From: Amphiura filiformis
Taxonomy: Eukaryota; Echinodermata; Ophiuroidea; Amphilepidida; Amphiuridae
Direction: 5' to 3'
NCBI RefSeq assembly: GCF_039555335.1
Contig: NC_092640.1
Location: 42,288,599 to 42,352,598, forward strand
DNA length: 64,000 nucleotides
Shown here: one piece after another, positions 12,251-23,405 of the stretch
Layout: every line of letters starts with the position of its first letter
Numbering within the stretch: position 1 is the stretch's first letter
The notes under the pieces: model-generated
The model's database searches: none
Told to the model about the DNA's origin: nothing
Seen by the model: the letters and a program-made list of their open reading frames with translations, nothing else
Program-made: the position numbers and the translations under genes

Positions 12251-12609
12251 CGAAGAAGACAACAACAAAAGTGTCTCAAAGCTGCACACTAGGACTTCCT
12301 CCAGCTGCTCGAAGGTCGTGTTCTGGCCCAGCAAAGTTAAGAAAGCCTGATATCAATAAGGCTTCTGGCCCTGATGACGTCCCTGCTCTGGCCCTGAAGA
12401 TGGCGGCTCCTGAACTTGCTACTCCACTTGCTCGCCTCTTTCAATTACCTTTTGACAAAGGTTACATGCCAGCCCAACACACACCGGGAAACTACAGGCC
12501 CATCTCTCTGCTCTGTATTATGTCAAAAGTGATGGAGAAGCTTGTCAGCAAGAAAATGTGGAAATACCTGGATCAACATTATCTGATCTCCCCTCGGCAG
12601 TTTGGTTAG
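12250..12609 (+). pseudogene. CR1-like LINE, inverted 5' segment with RT fingers and palm
   Basis: The plus-strand frame carries NKASGPDDVPALALKMAAPE, then LARLFQLPFDKGYMP, then NYRPISLLCIMSKVMEKLV and ISPRQFG. These are the conserved N-terminal blocks of a non-LTR reverse transcriptase. The stretch between KGYMPAQ and the NYRPIS block is shorter than in the family by roughly 15 residues. The frame ends right after QFG. It points away from the LINE piece on its left, so the 5' part is inverted relative to the 3' part. That is the arrangement expected from twin priming during LINE insertion. Confidence 0.75.
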
Positions 12610-12611
12610 AA

Positions 12612-12990
12612 GAGGTATTGTTGGTCGAAGCAACCTAAAAATCGATTTTCATTATCTAGATCAATATATTATTGAAAAATAACACCTAGATGTTTTGCAA
12701 AAGTTCATTCTACAAATCGTATACTTTGCAAACTTGCTTAATTTATTGTTGTTAATGAGTTATGTACGTTTTACAAACGTGTTGTTGTTTCAGCCCTCTT
12801 TACAACGTAACTCAAGAACCGCAGCACCTATAAAAGTATCTGTGATATTTTAATTCTTCTACACACTCGCTATGAATTGAGCAATGCAGTTTTGCCAAAG
12901 CTCACTACCATTCGTAAGATGCTGTGAACTACCAAATCACAACAGTTTAAAATAATTAATAACCTTAAGTACTCAATTTGTTTTATAATA
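12612..12990 (+). repeat. Dispersed repeat family G, uninterrupted copy
   Basis: It begins GGTATTGTTGGTCGAAGCAA and ends near ATAACCTTAAG. Other copies lie at 53808-57115 (interrupted), 50123-50410 (minus) and, partial, near 21698-21835 (minus). This copy keeps CTCTTTACAACGTAACTC intact, so it supplies the empty site for the foldback insertion near 54 kb. No coding signature. Confidence 0.75.
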
Positions 12991-13251
12991 TTGTACCCAC
13001 TCACAATATAGTTTGCAGTTTTGTTGAAACAACACACAGGATTGTTGAAGAATTTCTATTTAATACTTAAGTGTCTAGCCGTAAATCTAGTATAAGTCTT
13101 ATACATTATTTTCTTTCTAGCAGGAAGTTCCCAAGTAGTTCAATCGCGCAATCACGAGATACTGAACATTCGTCAAGTATAGGCAATGTGATTATTTTAT
13201 CACAGAACATTTATAGCACCATATAGATTAGGCGTAAACGCCTACACATAC

Positions 13252-13445
13252 AGTGTGAGTAAAAAAAAGTGCAATAGAGAAAGGAATCCATTTTTATTTA
13301 AGAACCGAGTTGAACCTATTAGGTTTAAAAACATTTTATACATGATATATCCATCAGTGACCTTGCGTGTAAAAATCAAGGATTTACCGTTTTGTAGTTA
13401 TGACACATTTTATAGCGATACCCAATTTTATCATATCAAACAAAC
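13252..13445. mobile_element. Mariner-type element, truncated relative
   Basis: CAGTGTGAGTAAAAAAAAGT, then GCAATAGAGAAAGGAATCC, resembles the ends of the element at 51809-52680. ATGACACATTTTATAGCGAT further in matches the reverse complement of its interior. The other end is missing. Confidence 0.6.
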
Positions 13446-13515
13446 ATTCAACAGGTTTTTTTAAAAGATTTCTGTCAGTGCGATCATCATCTAATACGAG
13501 CTATTGTGCATGCAG

Positions 13516-14781
13516 CAGTAGCGTAGCCAGCGATGGGCAGATTGAGTGGGGGGCAGAGTACCATCTCCTGACAAAAAATGAAAATAGGGAAGGCAAAAAA
13601 AAAGAAAAAGAAAGAAAAGAAAAGAAAAGAAAAGAAAAGAAAAGAAAAGAAAAGAAAAGAAAAGAAAAGAAAAGAAAAGAAAAGAAAAGAAAAGAAAAGA
13701 AAAGAAAAGAAAAGAAAAGAAAAGAAAAGAAAAGAAAAGAAAAGAAAAGAAAAGAAAAGAAAAGAAAAGAAAAGAAAAGAAAAGAAAAGAAAAAAAGAAA
13801 AGAAAAGAAAAGTGGCAAGGAGCCCGCTTTCCATCAAAATTTAATCAAATTCAAAGAATTTCAATTTGTTTTGTAGGATGAGTATTTGGCATTGAGATGA
13901 CATCCATTAGAGTCCATCCATAGTAAAGAAGTGTCCAGCAAAGTTATGTTGTGATGAAGGAGTATTTTGTGATTCCACCATCCTCTTTTTATGGTATGTT
14001 TCAGTAGACATCCACTAAAAGAAGCTTATTCCCCAAAGTTCATGTGATTCCAATTTTGTGTTTGCGAGTTATGCTCAAAATAGTGTAAAATACCAAATTT
14101 TTGCGCGCTACGAATCACACCGACATCGCCTGGCTAATAATTACTTTGTCAGCAAAATAAATACCCGGATCGATACACGTGAATTTGCTATGCACGAGTT
14201 TGATATGAGAAGAAAATCTTCGTATAAAGAAACCAGATGTGGTTCCTTGCACTTGAATATATATTTTGAACAGATATGATAGTCGTTAGCGTCTTGAGTC
14301 AAAAACTGACAATAATTCTGATTTATATGTGCCGAATTATATAGCGCAGTGTATAGGCCAATCGTGGAGGTATGTCTAAAACCATATGAACTATGGCGTA
14401 CAATGCACGACTCACACACAGCGAGGTCAGTAACCGAGCTAATCGGGGCTATTGTCAGTAGCCTTAGTCAGATGTCCTTCGGTCCATTATGCGACTCAAA
14501 ACTATTAAACAGGTCGATACAAAATGGCCATGCGTGGCGGTGGATCCAACCTACCATGGCGATTTCTGCCATGAAGATATCTGGGCGATGACACTGTGCG
14601 AATGTCCCAATAAAGTCCTTTTTTGTATGGCTGAAGACTTTATAGAATTAAAAAAACACACACTTTATATTCCACCGATATTACCGGGTAACAATGATGC
14701 AAACGGGATTTTTTTTCCTCTTTGCCTCTAATACTTTTATCCCCCCCCCCCCCTCAACTAAGAAAGCTGGTCACGCCCCTG
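13516..14781. mobile_element. Non-autonomous hAT-like element
   Basis: The left end CAGTAGCGTAGCCAGC and the right end, inverted CAGGGGCGTGACCAGC, resemble common hAT termini. The flanks GCATGCAG and CCGTGCAG match at 6 of 8, an eroded 8-bp duplication. Inside are an AAAAG array, a segment at about 13940-14080 shared with 37530-37690, and short frames without transposase motifs. Confidence 0.6.
13605..13811. repeat. (AAAAG)n pentanucleotide microsatellite
   Basis: About 40 tandem AAAAG units, nearly pure. Open frames on both strands here read only Lys/Glu/Arg or Phe/Ser/Leu and are not genes. Confidence 0.97.
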
Positions 14782-15370
14782 CCGTGCAGAATAATTTGTT
14801 GCGACTTGAGATTGCCAAAATCCTGATTGCTGGTTTTTGGCAATAAGGCAACATTTCAAAATAAGTTCAGTCAAACTGAGGAAAGCACTAATTGAAAAAC
14901 AAACTGTTCAGGGATTTATTATTATACCTCGAAAATATTACAGAATAACATTAAAAGTATAGGGCCTACCATTATAATATCAACTTAATCCTCTCGTCAA
15001 AAGGATAAAAAATGGTATAGTTTGCAGTGCACTATCTATGGGTACAGTTTAGTGGATATAGTGTTATAAAGTTCAAGGTCATCATGAGGAAATTGTTTCA
15101 GAATGTTCCGAAAATATGTTTGGAACATTTTAAAAACCTTTAAATGGTGGATTATATAAAGGTCATGAAAACATTCTTTTATATGAAACACAAAAACATC
15201 AATAAAATATGTTTAATAAATAATTTATTTGTGAGATGACCATTTTTAAGTATGTTTAAAACATTTTCAAACAATATTTTGCTTGCGCAAAACAATTTTC
15301 CCAACAGGTCACACTCTGCAAAAACTGCCCCACATTGCGAATTTTGATGCCGATTTGACTTATTTGACTG
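14782..15370. other. Intergenic, possible relic of the CCCAGCAAAC MITE
   Basis: At 15085-15312 the sequence GGATTATATAAAGGTCATG and the repeated AACATTTT words resemble the interior of the element at 61416-61811. Its ends are decayed. Nothing else was recognised. Confidence 0.3.
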
Positions 15371-15974
15371 GACCAAATTGACTTTTTCGGTAAATCCCAT
15401 GATTCATTCCGTTAGACCCCCAGATGTCGTCATTTGACATCACGCCGACTTGCAATGCGCACAGAGGATGATTTAAGGAAGCCCCATCATGCACTGCAAA
15501 AGTGTTATCGCTAGAGTTTCAACTGCCACTTTACTTCTCAAATCCCATTGAACTCTGTGCAAAAGATGTTGTTTTAGAATTGTGGGTGTGTCATTATTAC
15601 TTGGTCGATTTCAGAACAAAAGTGATGTGTGTTTAAAGGATAATTTACACCTTCTGTAGATAACATAAAATGTGAAACCGACTAGCATCTTCACAGCGTT
15701 TTTTATGTAAATATAACTGTACACATTCAAATTAAAGCATGCACGTGCAGTACGTCTATATGCAGTGGGCGAGTAGTGGTGTTATGTTCGCTCACACAGC
15801 TATGCTAACCGCAAGTAACATATAGTGGAATGTTGGGGTGCTTTTTAAAAATCATCCTCTGCAATGCGCAGTAGTTACGTTCGCTAAACGAAGCCGCATC
15901 GGCGTGACGTCAAATGACGACATATGGGGTCTAACCGCAAGGAATTATGGGATTACCGAAAAGGTCAATTGACC
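15371..15974. mobile_element. Inverted-repeat element, about 600 bp
   Basis: The left arm holds CCAAATTGACTTTTTCGGTA and TGTCGTCATTTGAC. The right arm holds TACCGAAAAGGTCAATTG and GTCAAATGACGACA in reverse order. Next come AATGCGCA and ATCATCCTCTG words on both arms. Arm length is about 100 bp. No target duplication is certain. Confidence 0.6.
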
Positions 15975-17489
15975 GTTTTGTAAATTCCTGAAAGCTTTTG
16001 CAATTGAAACCTAGAATTATACGTCATACATATGCGCACACATTATGATATTCACATCGATGTGCGCATCGTCGGGTGCTATTATTGAGCATCATGTATT
16101 GATGCAATTACAACTTGTGGCCTATAGACTAAGTCTAGCTCTATAAATAGGCCTACATGTAGACTTACAACAAAATCTTGTTAATGACTATAGGCCTATA
16201 TTATTAGACCCAGTTATTTTCGGAGGCCGGAAATTTTAAATTGTCATAACAATGTAGCGTAATTTTACAAGCGACGGGCACTATAGTTCCTTAAGATTTG
16301 CAAAAAGGTCAGCTGGCTTTGGCTTGCAGATTTTGTTTTGTTTTGATAATATTTTTGTCGTTAGGCTATATGCGAAAGTTTGTACCCATTCCCCCCCCCC
16401 CCCCGTTCCGAAAACCTGGCCGAGTTGTAAGGACGTAGGGATCTGTAAAGCAGCCCAACAAACACGAGCAGATCTATATATAGTGGGCCTCTTTTAGGCA
16501 TACTTTTCTGATACTGAGAACTTATACATAAAGCAGACGACCTTCCGCCCTTCCTTTTAATTCCTTCCTTGAACGTGCAAAACTCACATAGCCCACTCCT
16601 GAACATTCAGGCAAGTCTAGATCTTCACTTTCAGAAAAAATAGTTCTTTATTTGCCTTCTTTATGAGAGCGAAGCAACCAAGAAAGGGTATTTGGGTATA
16701 GGCCTACTGGAATTTATGTGGCTCTCTAAAAAAGACCCACAGTAACGGCATTGGTTCGCAAACAGTTCCTGAATTTTATTGTAGTTCAAGAGCGAGGATT
16801 CTCTCTGAATGCTTTATTTAGAACCCTTTTGGAACTTCTTAGAGCGCCCTCAAATTCAGTATATAAATATTGAGGGTTGGAACCTTTCTGAGATGCGCAT
16901 GAAGACAATAACAATTTTCTCGGGCAGTTTTATTTACATGATGAAAAGGCTTGTAAAAAAAAATTCTGCGCACAGCTTTCAAAACTAAGATTTAGCCCTA
17001 TCTATTTACTTCTCTTTCAAACAAAATGTTCTAAATATAGACCAACTTGATATCTCGTCAATGACGCTATTTTTAGACACAGGCTATTTTCGGAAACAAA
17101 GTGTCACCGTAGCAGTATTTATAGCAAAGTGACAAACTTGAGTATGACAGAGGAAAGGGAGCCGGAGGAATTTGCCTAACGACCCTCAACCACAAAATCC
17201 CACACACCAGTTCAAGAAAATCTGTACTCTTTAATGCCAATTAAATTAACTGGACATCAGGTTCATCCGCTTTTTTAAAAGTGCTTTATCATGTTGATAA
17301 TTTTTGTGATTTCAGAATATAGACAGATATAGACAGCACAGCCTCAAGTCTACACCCGGTAAATTAGCACTGAACAAAAGCAAAAGTGGTGACGCCATCA
17401 TTTATATAGATCTAGATTCTGACCTTTTCTAATTATTTAATTATATAGATTCGTAAAATAAACTGTCAAGATTGTCCATAATTCATACT
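15975..17489. other. Intergenic stretch, nothing recognised
   Basis: Contains a C run near 16391. The frame at 16361-16606 is not recognised. No RNA or repeat signal. Confidence 0.5.
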
Positions 17490-17735
17490 TTGTCATAACT
17501 TGCAGAAAGTTCGTGTAGACATGTCCAGAAATTATTGGGTATAAAATGATGTTAAACATACCTTGAACCTGCCGTTGGCGGAGCTGTTTTGGAGTTTTGA
17601 AGTTTGTCTGTGAGTTAAGGAACTGGTTATAAATATGCGGGAGAGTTGGTCATTGAGGTTATATTATAGTTATGTTTAGCATCATTTTTGTACCCAATAA
17701 TTTTTGGATTAACATTTGTATGCAAGAACTTATCT
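17490..17735. repeat. Inverted repeat, about 60-bp arms
   Basis: AATTATTGGGTATAAAATGA, then TGTTAAACATA, at 17530-17562 pairs with TATGTTTAGCATCATTTTTG and ACCCAATAATTTTT at 17672-17706. It is a likely old MITE. Confidence 0.5.
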
Positions 17736-18106
17736 ATGAAAGTCATTGTCATTCAAACAAGGTTAAAGATGAATAGTAATTAGTATGAATAGATGAATAG
17801 TGCTTGAATCGGACCATACTTCTTTAAAGAAATCAACCTGGACAAACTTTAAGGGAGCCACGGATGAAACGAAGACGAGGTGATCTACTGCTCCACTTAC
17901 CCAATTGACTGTATAGATAAATATGTTTTAATAAATTTTGTCCAAAACCGGTATAATTTCGGGTCATTGTTTCGTCAATTTTTATTTTAAAGTCGGGTAA
18001 TTTGTTCCAGTCGCACATTCACCCCCCCCCCCCTCCAAAAAAGTTTAGAACATGAATACGTATATATTAAAAAATTGGATATTAGTTTCTGATTTGAATA
18101 ATAAAA
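17736..18106. other. Intergenic stretch, nothing recognised
   Basis: AT-rich with a C run near 18022. No feature was seen. Confidence 0.5.
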
Positions 18107-18291
18107 ACCCACAACAACAACATTTTGAAAATGTTGTCAAAATGTTAGTAGGCACCACTTCAATAACATTAGCCTATGCTAGAATGTTTAGCAACAAGTT
18201 TTCAATGTTATTAACGCTTAATATCCTTATAATACACTGAATATAGCCCGATATTTAAACGTTTTCTATCAAACGTTTTGTGTTTGCTGGG
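18107..18291. mobile_element. CCCAGCAAAC MITE, decayed copy
   Basis: The right end reads AACGTTTTGTGTTTGCTGGG, identical in type to the ends of the elements at 48121 and 61416. The interior keeps ATATTTAAACGTTTTCT. The left end is degraded (CCCACAACAAC). Confidence 0.5.
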
Positions 18292-18503
18292 TACTTCCTC
18301 TCCGATTTGACCTCGATTAGAGATAATAATTGACGCAATTAATTAATATACGTCACACTTATAATGAGGGATTTGTTCACCATTGTAATTTTAATTTAAT
18401 TAAGCCTAAAATAATCTTAATAATATTATTATGCGATATCATCATGCTAAAGGATTATGCTCAACATATCAAGCGCCTTGACTGTGTGAGCAACGCCCGG
18501 ATC

Positions 18504-18625
18504 TATTGGGCAATATCAAAGACCCTAGATACAAAATCAACTATTGCCCGGGTATTATTCACTAAAATATTAATCATAATGTCCAGTTAGACATTGTATC
18601 TAGGGTCTTTAATATTGCCCAATAC
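18504..18625. repeat. 30-bp inverted repeat
   Basis: ATTGGGCAATATCAAAGACC at 18504 is answered by GGTCTTTAATATTGCCCAAT ending near 18625. GCCCGG words lie inside. CAACGCCCGG upstream recurs near 60251. Confidence 0.6.
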
Positions 18626-18629
18626 AATT

Positions 18630-19392
18630 GAACGTGTATGGGCCGAATTTGACTGACACCAAAGATCCTAATCTCTGCCGACACACAGCCTCTCATCAAT
18701 CTTGTAAGGCAGCGCTAACTTACCTTCCTCGGACATCCTGTGGATTCCAATTGAGGAGCCCTGTAGAAGATAATGCTCTTTATGTTCCATCACATGATTT
18801 TGTAGTCGCCTGCTCCGCAGTAGTATGAGTAGAATGAAATGAATTCGCCACAGAAGTGATGATGTAACACGAGTAACCACCACAGCAATAACTTATTAGC
18901 AATATTTTTTAATATATCACACTGCACTAGTTGACATAAACAGGTGATGAGTGCAACCTACTTGTAGTGCAGGGCGATATATGCAAACATTGTTTTAAGC
19001 TATTACTATGGTAGTTAATCCTGTTACATCATCACTTCTACGGCGAATTGAATGAAATACTATATAACTGCAACACCAAGCGCATGAATATAGGCATGAA
19101 AATGAAAACAAGCAACAGAACAAAACGAAACATAAATATTACATATTTTGGTCCATCGAACTTATTCACTCAGCACCACGTTTACTGATGAATTATAATG
19201 TACATGGATCGAATCCATAGGTTCCTACAGTCTGAGGGCCGATCTGAGGACTGATAACACACATTCGATGGGAGTAATTATAATGCCCATCACGCAAAAA
19301 AATTACTGCTTGTGCACACATTGCAGTTAAACAAGACAACGCTATTCTTTTCGTCATAATCAAACTCTTTATCATCGAAATTTTAAGTTTTC
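18630..19392. other. Intergenic, short dispersed repeat only
   Basis: TTGTAGTCGCCTGCTCCGCA at about 18800 recurs near 60675 together with AATGAAATGAATT-type sequence. No gene was recognised. Confidence 0.45.
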
Positions 19393-19667
19393 AGTATTTC
19401 TGTGATTATAGACGTCCCCTCTTTCTGTTTATGAAAGAAACATTTTTTTTTACAATCCCAAGCCCTCATCTTTCAATGAAAATTTATATGTTGTTGCCTT
19501 ATTTCCACAATATAAAATTGGTTTCCACTTTGAACTTGAAGAAAAAAACCCAAACAAACAAACCAAAGACATGTTGGTGGCAAACAATGAAGTGTTTGAT
19601 TGAAGTGGTAAGTTTTATGTGTCAATTACATAAGAATGTTTAAAATATTCATGAATATGAAAAGAAA

Positions 19668-19688
19668 CCTATTTATTTATTTATCTAT

Positions 19689-19727
<39 letters not shown>
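19668..19727. repeat. (TTTA)n microsatellite
   Basis: About 14 TTTA units with one ATCT interruption. They lie inside the tRNA repeat unit and are absent from the sibling unit at 31.4 kb. Confidence 0.95.
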
Positions 19728-19728
<1 letters not shown>

Positions 19729-19924
19729 AATTACACAATATTATGAAAGGAACAATATTTGTTTTAAAAAGTCCAGTGAATGGCTGGAGCGAACAGGTGC
19801 CAGGCACCTCGAAGACCACCAAAACAAAAATAGAAGGGAAGGGAAATATTTGTCCCCCTTCATGTCATTTGCAAAGTTGTAAGGAAGTATTTAAATATTT
19901 GACTGGATATGGTATATCACAACT

Positions 19925-20006
19925 GGTAGCGTGGCCGAGCGGTCTAAGGCGCTGGTTTAAGGCACCAGTCATTTCGATGGCGTGGGTTCGAATCCCACCG
20001 CTGCCA
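19925..20006 (+). tRNA. tRNA-Leu (anticodon AAG)
   Basis: It reads leucine codon CTT, and CTC/CTT if A34 is edited to inosine as in other animals. The acceptor strands GGTAGCG and CGCTGCC pair fully, with one T-G wobble, and are followed by discriminator A. The D arm begins GCCGAGCGGTCTAAGGC. The anticodon stem CTGGT/ACCAG encloses loop TTAAGGC. The long variable arm TCATTTCGATGGC is typical of type II tRNAs. The T arm is GTGGG TTCGAAT CCCAC. Box A and box B promoters are intact, and TTTTTT about six bases downstream serves as the Pol III stop. No intron. It lies in a repeat unit duplicated at 31.5 kb. Confidence 0.95.
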
Positions 20007-20608
20007 TTAATTTTTTGTTAAGTTAAATGCTTCATGAGTAAGATATAAAGTGTTTTAACTATTTTATTGAAACGGATTTTCGTGATTTTCGGTATTTTCG
20101 TGATTATAAAAGAAACAATTTTTTTGGCAATCCTAAGCCCTCGTCTTTCAATGAAAATTGATATGCTGTTGCTTCATTTCCACAATATAAAATTGGTAAG
20201 TGGTAAGTTTTATGTATCATTTACATAAGCATGTTTAAAATTTTCGCGAATATAAAAAGAAAAACCTTGTCATTTGATTAATTTCATCCCTCCTCTTTCA
20301 TGTCCTTTGCATCTATAGGCAAGATTGGGCGTCAGAACACCTTCTTTAATAAGAGCAATTCATGCTCTGGTAATTCTGACTTTGGACGGAAAGGCTGTAA
20401 AATGAGCAACTCTGAGCTTACTGTGAAATATGTCCCATAGCTTTTCCAATTTTCTCATGTTTCATGTTAGAGAACATTTCAAACAGAAGCTTGATTTAAT
20501 TTCAAATTTTTGACGCTTTTGACACCTTAAATGATGTTGGTGTTTCATGTTCGACATGGTCAAACATAATACTCCTTTTTCGGAGTTTTGTTTTTGACAC
20601 CCTAAACC

Positions 20609-20790
20609 AGCGCGGTTTCTAAACTGTGGGTTGCGACACATTTGGGGGTCGCGGCCTCTTCCAAGAGGGGCTGCGGAACTTGCTGGAATTTAAAAAAATA
20701 CATCGGTGTGCATTTAAGTGCAGGATACCATCGTATTGGTCATGTAACCCAAGTTAGACCTATTTTAGCATTAAAACTAGCAAATTCACA
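20609..20790 (+). mobile_element. Unit-resident hAT MITE, left part
   Basis: It starts CAGCGCGGTTTCTAAACTGT and is preceded by CCCTAAAC. It continues with GGGGGTCGCGGCCTCTTCC, as in the fuller copy at 28461-28843. The right end is not present here. Confidence 0.6.
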
Positions 20791-21169
20791 GTAAACCCGC
20801 TTAGTGAAGATTAAACCGAGATATGCAGTACTAAACTATCATAGTAATCGCGTCGATTGTCATAGGGCCTGCACTTTGGCTCGTTTTTTGCAGGTTTACA
20901 TGGTCCAATAATCACAAGATGACTGACATGTGGTAACAAAGGAAGCAGTCACTGCAATTTGATTATGTCCCATATGATTGGCCATTCAAGACACCCATGT
21001 GAATATACTATAGCGGCCTTTTCAAAATATAATACCTGTTTGCTTGATTGCATTGACAATACCGAGAACAATAGGCCTACACACAGTATATGCATTGGAC
21101 AAACTTTTTACAATAAGCATGATAAGTGATGATGTGACCTCCAGATTTATACATCGTTCGTCTCGCACA
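20791..21169. other. Intergenic stretch, weak repeat
   Basis: GGGCCTGCACTTTGGCTCG near 20865 recurs inverted near 26425. Otherwise nothing was recognised. Confidence 0.4.
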
Positions 21170-21290
21170 CTGACAACATTTGATTGAATGGACTGTAGGC
21201 TACTGCGCCGTGATTACGGTGAAGGACACTTTTCAAATCCATTGTTTGGAGCCAATCAATAAAAGCATGCAGGGCCTCTTATACCCATGT
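21170..21290 (+). repeat. Dispersed repeat family H, copy 1
   Basis: ACATTTGATTGAATGGACTG and GTGATTACGGTGAAGGACAC, followed by GGAGCCAATCAATAAA, recur at 26050-26190 (plus) and 55245-55400 (minus). A fourth partial copy is near 55966-56045. In two copies the centre reads GGTTCAARTCC, a good Pol III box B. No convincing box A is visible, so a SINE origin is only possible. Confidence 0.65.
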
Positions 21291-21364
21291 ACAGTTTACA
21301 GGGGCGGACTGGTGGTTTTAGGTGGCCGTGGCAAATTGATTAAGACCGGCCCTATTACTAAAGT

Positions 21365-21500
21365 AGAGCGCAGCGAGCAAAGCGAGCGTAGCAACTAGCG
21401 CATGGGGTCCAGGGGCCCGCGTAAGGGCCCCTGGTAGGGTCCAGGGGCAAAGCCCCTGGTGGGGGTCCAGGGGGCGAAGCCCCCGGACAACTAAGGGTTT
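21365..21500. repeat. GC-rich short tandem repeats in hAT element
   Basis: GGGTCCAGGGG and AAGCCCC(T/C)GG alternate three or four times. Each pair can fold as a hairpin. Similar GTCCAGGGGGCGAA sequence occurs near 44485. Confidence 0.7.
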
Positions 21501-21840
21501 TAGCTATTCTATGGGGTCAAGAAGCCCGTATTTGACAACGATTTCTCAAGCCAAATTCCATTTGTACAGACTTGAAATAATTATTCTTTATCCATTGTCA
21601 CTCACTTGCAATAATCAAGATTTTGCACACATATAGAACTACATCTTTGCGGAACTGTGTTATCATATCGTGAGTATATAAGACAAATGCTGAAAATTGT
21701 TTAGGCCTACTGGGTAAAGGTTAATAGCAACTTTTTTAAACTGTTGCGATTTGGTAGTTCACAGCATCTAGCGAATGGTAGTAGTGAGCTTTGGCAAAAA
21801 TTGCATTGATCATTTAATAGCGAGCGTGATAAAACTCCAC

Positions 21841-22178
21841 AGTGGCGTAGATTTGTTTTTGACATAGGGGTTGGAAAAATATTCTTGAAATAACACCTTT
21901 TGGCGACATTATAAGTTTATTGTACAAATGCGCGCGAAGCGCACAAACATTTTTAGCATATTGAAGCTAAACTGGTGATGATGCAGTGGAATAAATTCGC
22001 GCGAAGCGCGATAAAATTGACACTTTTTAGGCTAAAATGGCCAAATATGAGATTGATTTGGTCAGAAACTCACATAGGCCTACAGGTGTCATCATGGGAG
22101 GGGAGAGGGAGATTGTATGGACCTTTCAAAATATTGGGGGGATTATACCCCATCCCCCAGGATCTACACCTATGAGTT
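21841..22178. mobile_element. Possible nested DNA element in the hAT element
   Basis: CAGTGGCGTAGATTTG on the left and AGGATCTACACCTATGAG on the right share only a short, weak inverted core (GTAGAT). Direct GCGCGAAGCGC words lie between. Low confidence in the boundaries. Confidence 0.35.
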
Positions 22179-22354
22179 GAAACATCAAAAGGGAAAGAAA
22201 TTGGTTTGAGTATTGAACTGAGTAATATGGCTAGCTGTAAGTATTATGTAATGTAATCCCTGCATTACAAGGAGCACCCCAGCCCAGAGGTTTTCGAATG
22301 GTGGTCTAGCCATGCTAGTTTTGACAGCTGATGGTGGTCCAAAGGGCCAAAGGC

Positions 22355-22826
22355 CGGGAGGGGGGCACTCACTAAAAATGAGTGAAGCGATGTGCGTGCA
22401 GTGCGGCCACAACCCACATTAACCCCCATTTTCAACTCCCTCTCTCAATGACCACTTTTTTATTTTTTATTTTACTGAATTACTGAACTCCTCACTCAAT
22501 GACCCCTATTTTTTCTTTTCCTGTCACAAAAAGACCTCCCTTTGTAAAGAATTTTTGACAAATTTCTGGTAATCTTTCACCGTTGTTTCTCCAAAAAAAT
22601 CCCATTTTGATGACTTTTGAAAAACAATTATCACAAATTTGTAAACGTTTATATTTTGACCCAAGTTTTGTCCCAGTCTCACTGAAAGAACCCCCTTTTG
22701 AGACCTCCTTACTGAATGACCCCCTTGGTTATATGGCGTCGAAGCTCTCACCAAAAGACCCCTAATATAGTTTCAAACTGGTGTCCCATGTCCGCACATC
22801 CCCGTCACTTCGAAAGTCGAGTGCCT
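22355..22826. mobile_element. GGGGGGCACTC-type element, old nested copy
   Basis: GGGAGGGGGGCACTCAC on the left and GTCGAGTGCC on the right resemble the ends of the elements at 41825 and 44533. The interior has the same habit of repeated phrases such as CTCAATGACC, ACTGAATGACCCCC and CTCACCAAAAGACCCC. No target duplication was found. Confidence 0.45.
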
Positions 22827-23164
22827 ATAGGCCTATCAGCCTCTATTTCTACAGGCCTTAGGCCCTATCACTATGCAGACAAACAGCGGGCACACTGTGT
22901 AGGCCCTTAACTCATCCCCCCTCAATAATCCCCCTCTTTTCTTCTCTTTTCCTTTCTTTCTCCTATGTCTGCCTATATACCAAATGCCCATATCGGTCCA
23001 AGCCTCATTCCGCAGCCGCAATGAAATGCCAATATTCCATTGACAGCCGGCCCAATATTTTGCATCTAGAGTATTGGCCTTTTGCTGTGTATACGGTTTA
23101 GAGAATTGATTCAAAAGGCCATTTGTAGGTGATGCCGTGACGGTGTACTAGTGGCCGGCCTATA

Positions 23165-23405
23165 ATAGCTTAGTGTTAGGGCATATACCTTAAGCCCTAG
23201 GGCCTATGTCTTAGGCCTTACGCCTTTGGCCCTCGGACCTATGCCTCAGGCCCTAGGGCCTATGTCTTAAGCTACTATACTCCTTCCCCATTCTCTCCCC
23301 TTTTCTTCTATTTTCCCTTTCTTTCTCCTCTTTTTCCTTTTCTCTCTTCTCTTTTTTCTCCCCTTCTCCTTTCTTTTCCTTTTTCTTTCTTTTTCTCTTC
23401 TTTTT
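23165..23405. repeat. GGCCTATG minisatellite and CT-rich tract
   Basis: Degenerate copies of AGGCCCTAGGGCCTATGTCTT occupy 23165-23270. An almost pure pyrimidine tract follows at 23281-23405. Both are inside the hAT element. Confidence 0.8.

Larger units (their letters stand above)
19393..20600 (+). repeat. tRNA-Leu repeat unit, westernmost copy
   Basis: Upstream sequence (CAATATAAAATTGGTTTCCA, TTTGATTGAAGTGGTAAG) and downstream sequence (TTGTTAAG, then GAAACGGATTTTCGTGATTT) are shared with 31160-31900. The downstream copy of CAATATAAAATTGGTAAG shows that part of the unit is itself duplicated. This marks segmental duplication of a tRNA-bearing block. Confidence 0.75.

Noticed and set aside
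13400-13876. Long Lys/Glu/Arg frame and opposite Phe/Ser frames
   Set aside because: They are translations of the (AAAAG)n microsatellite.
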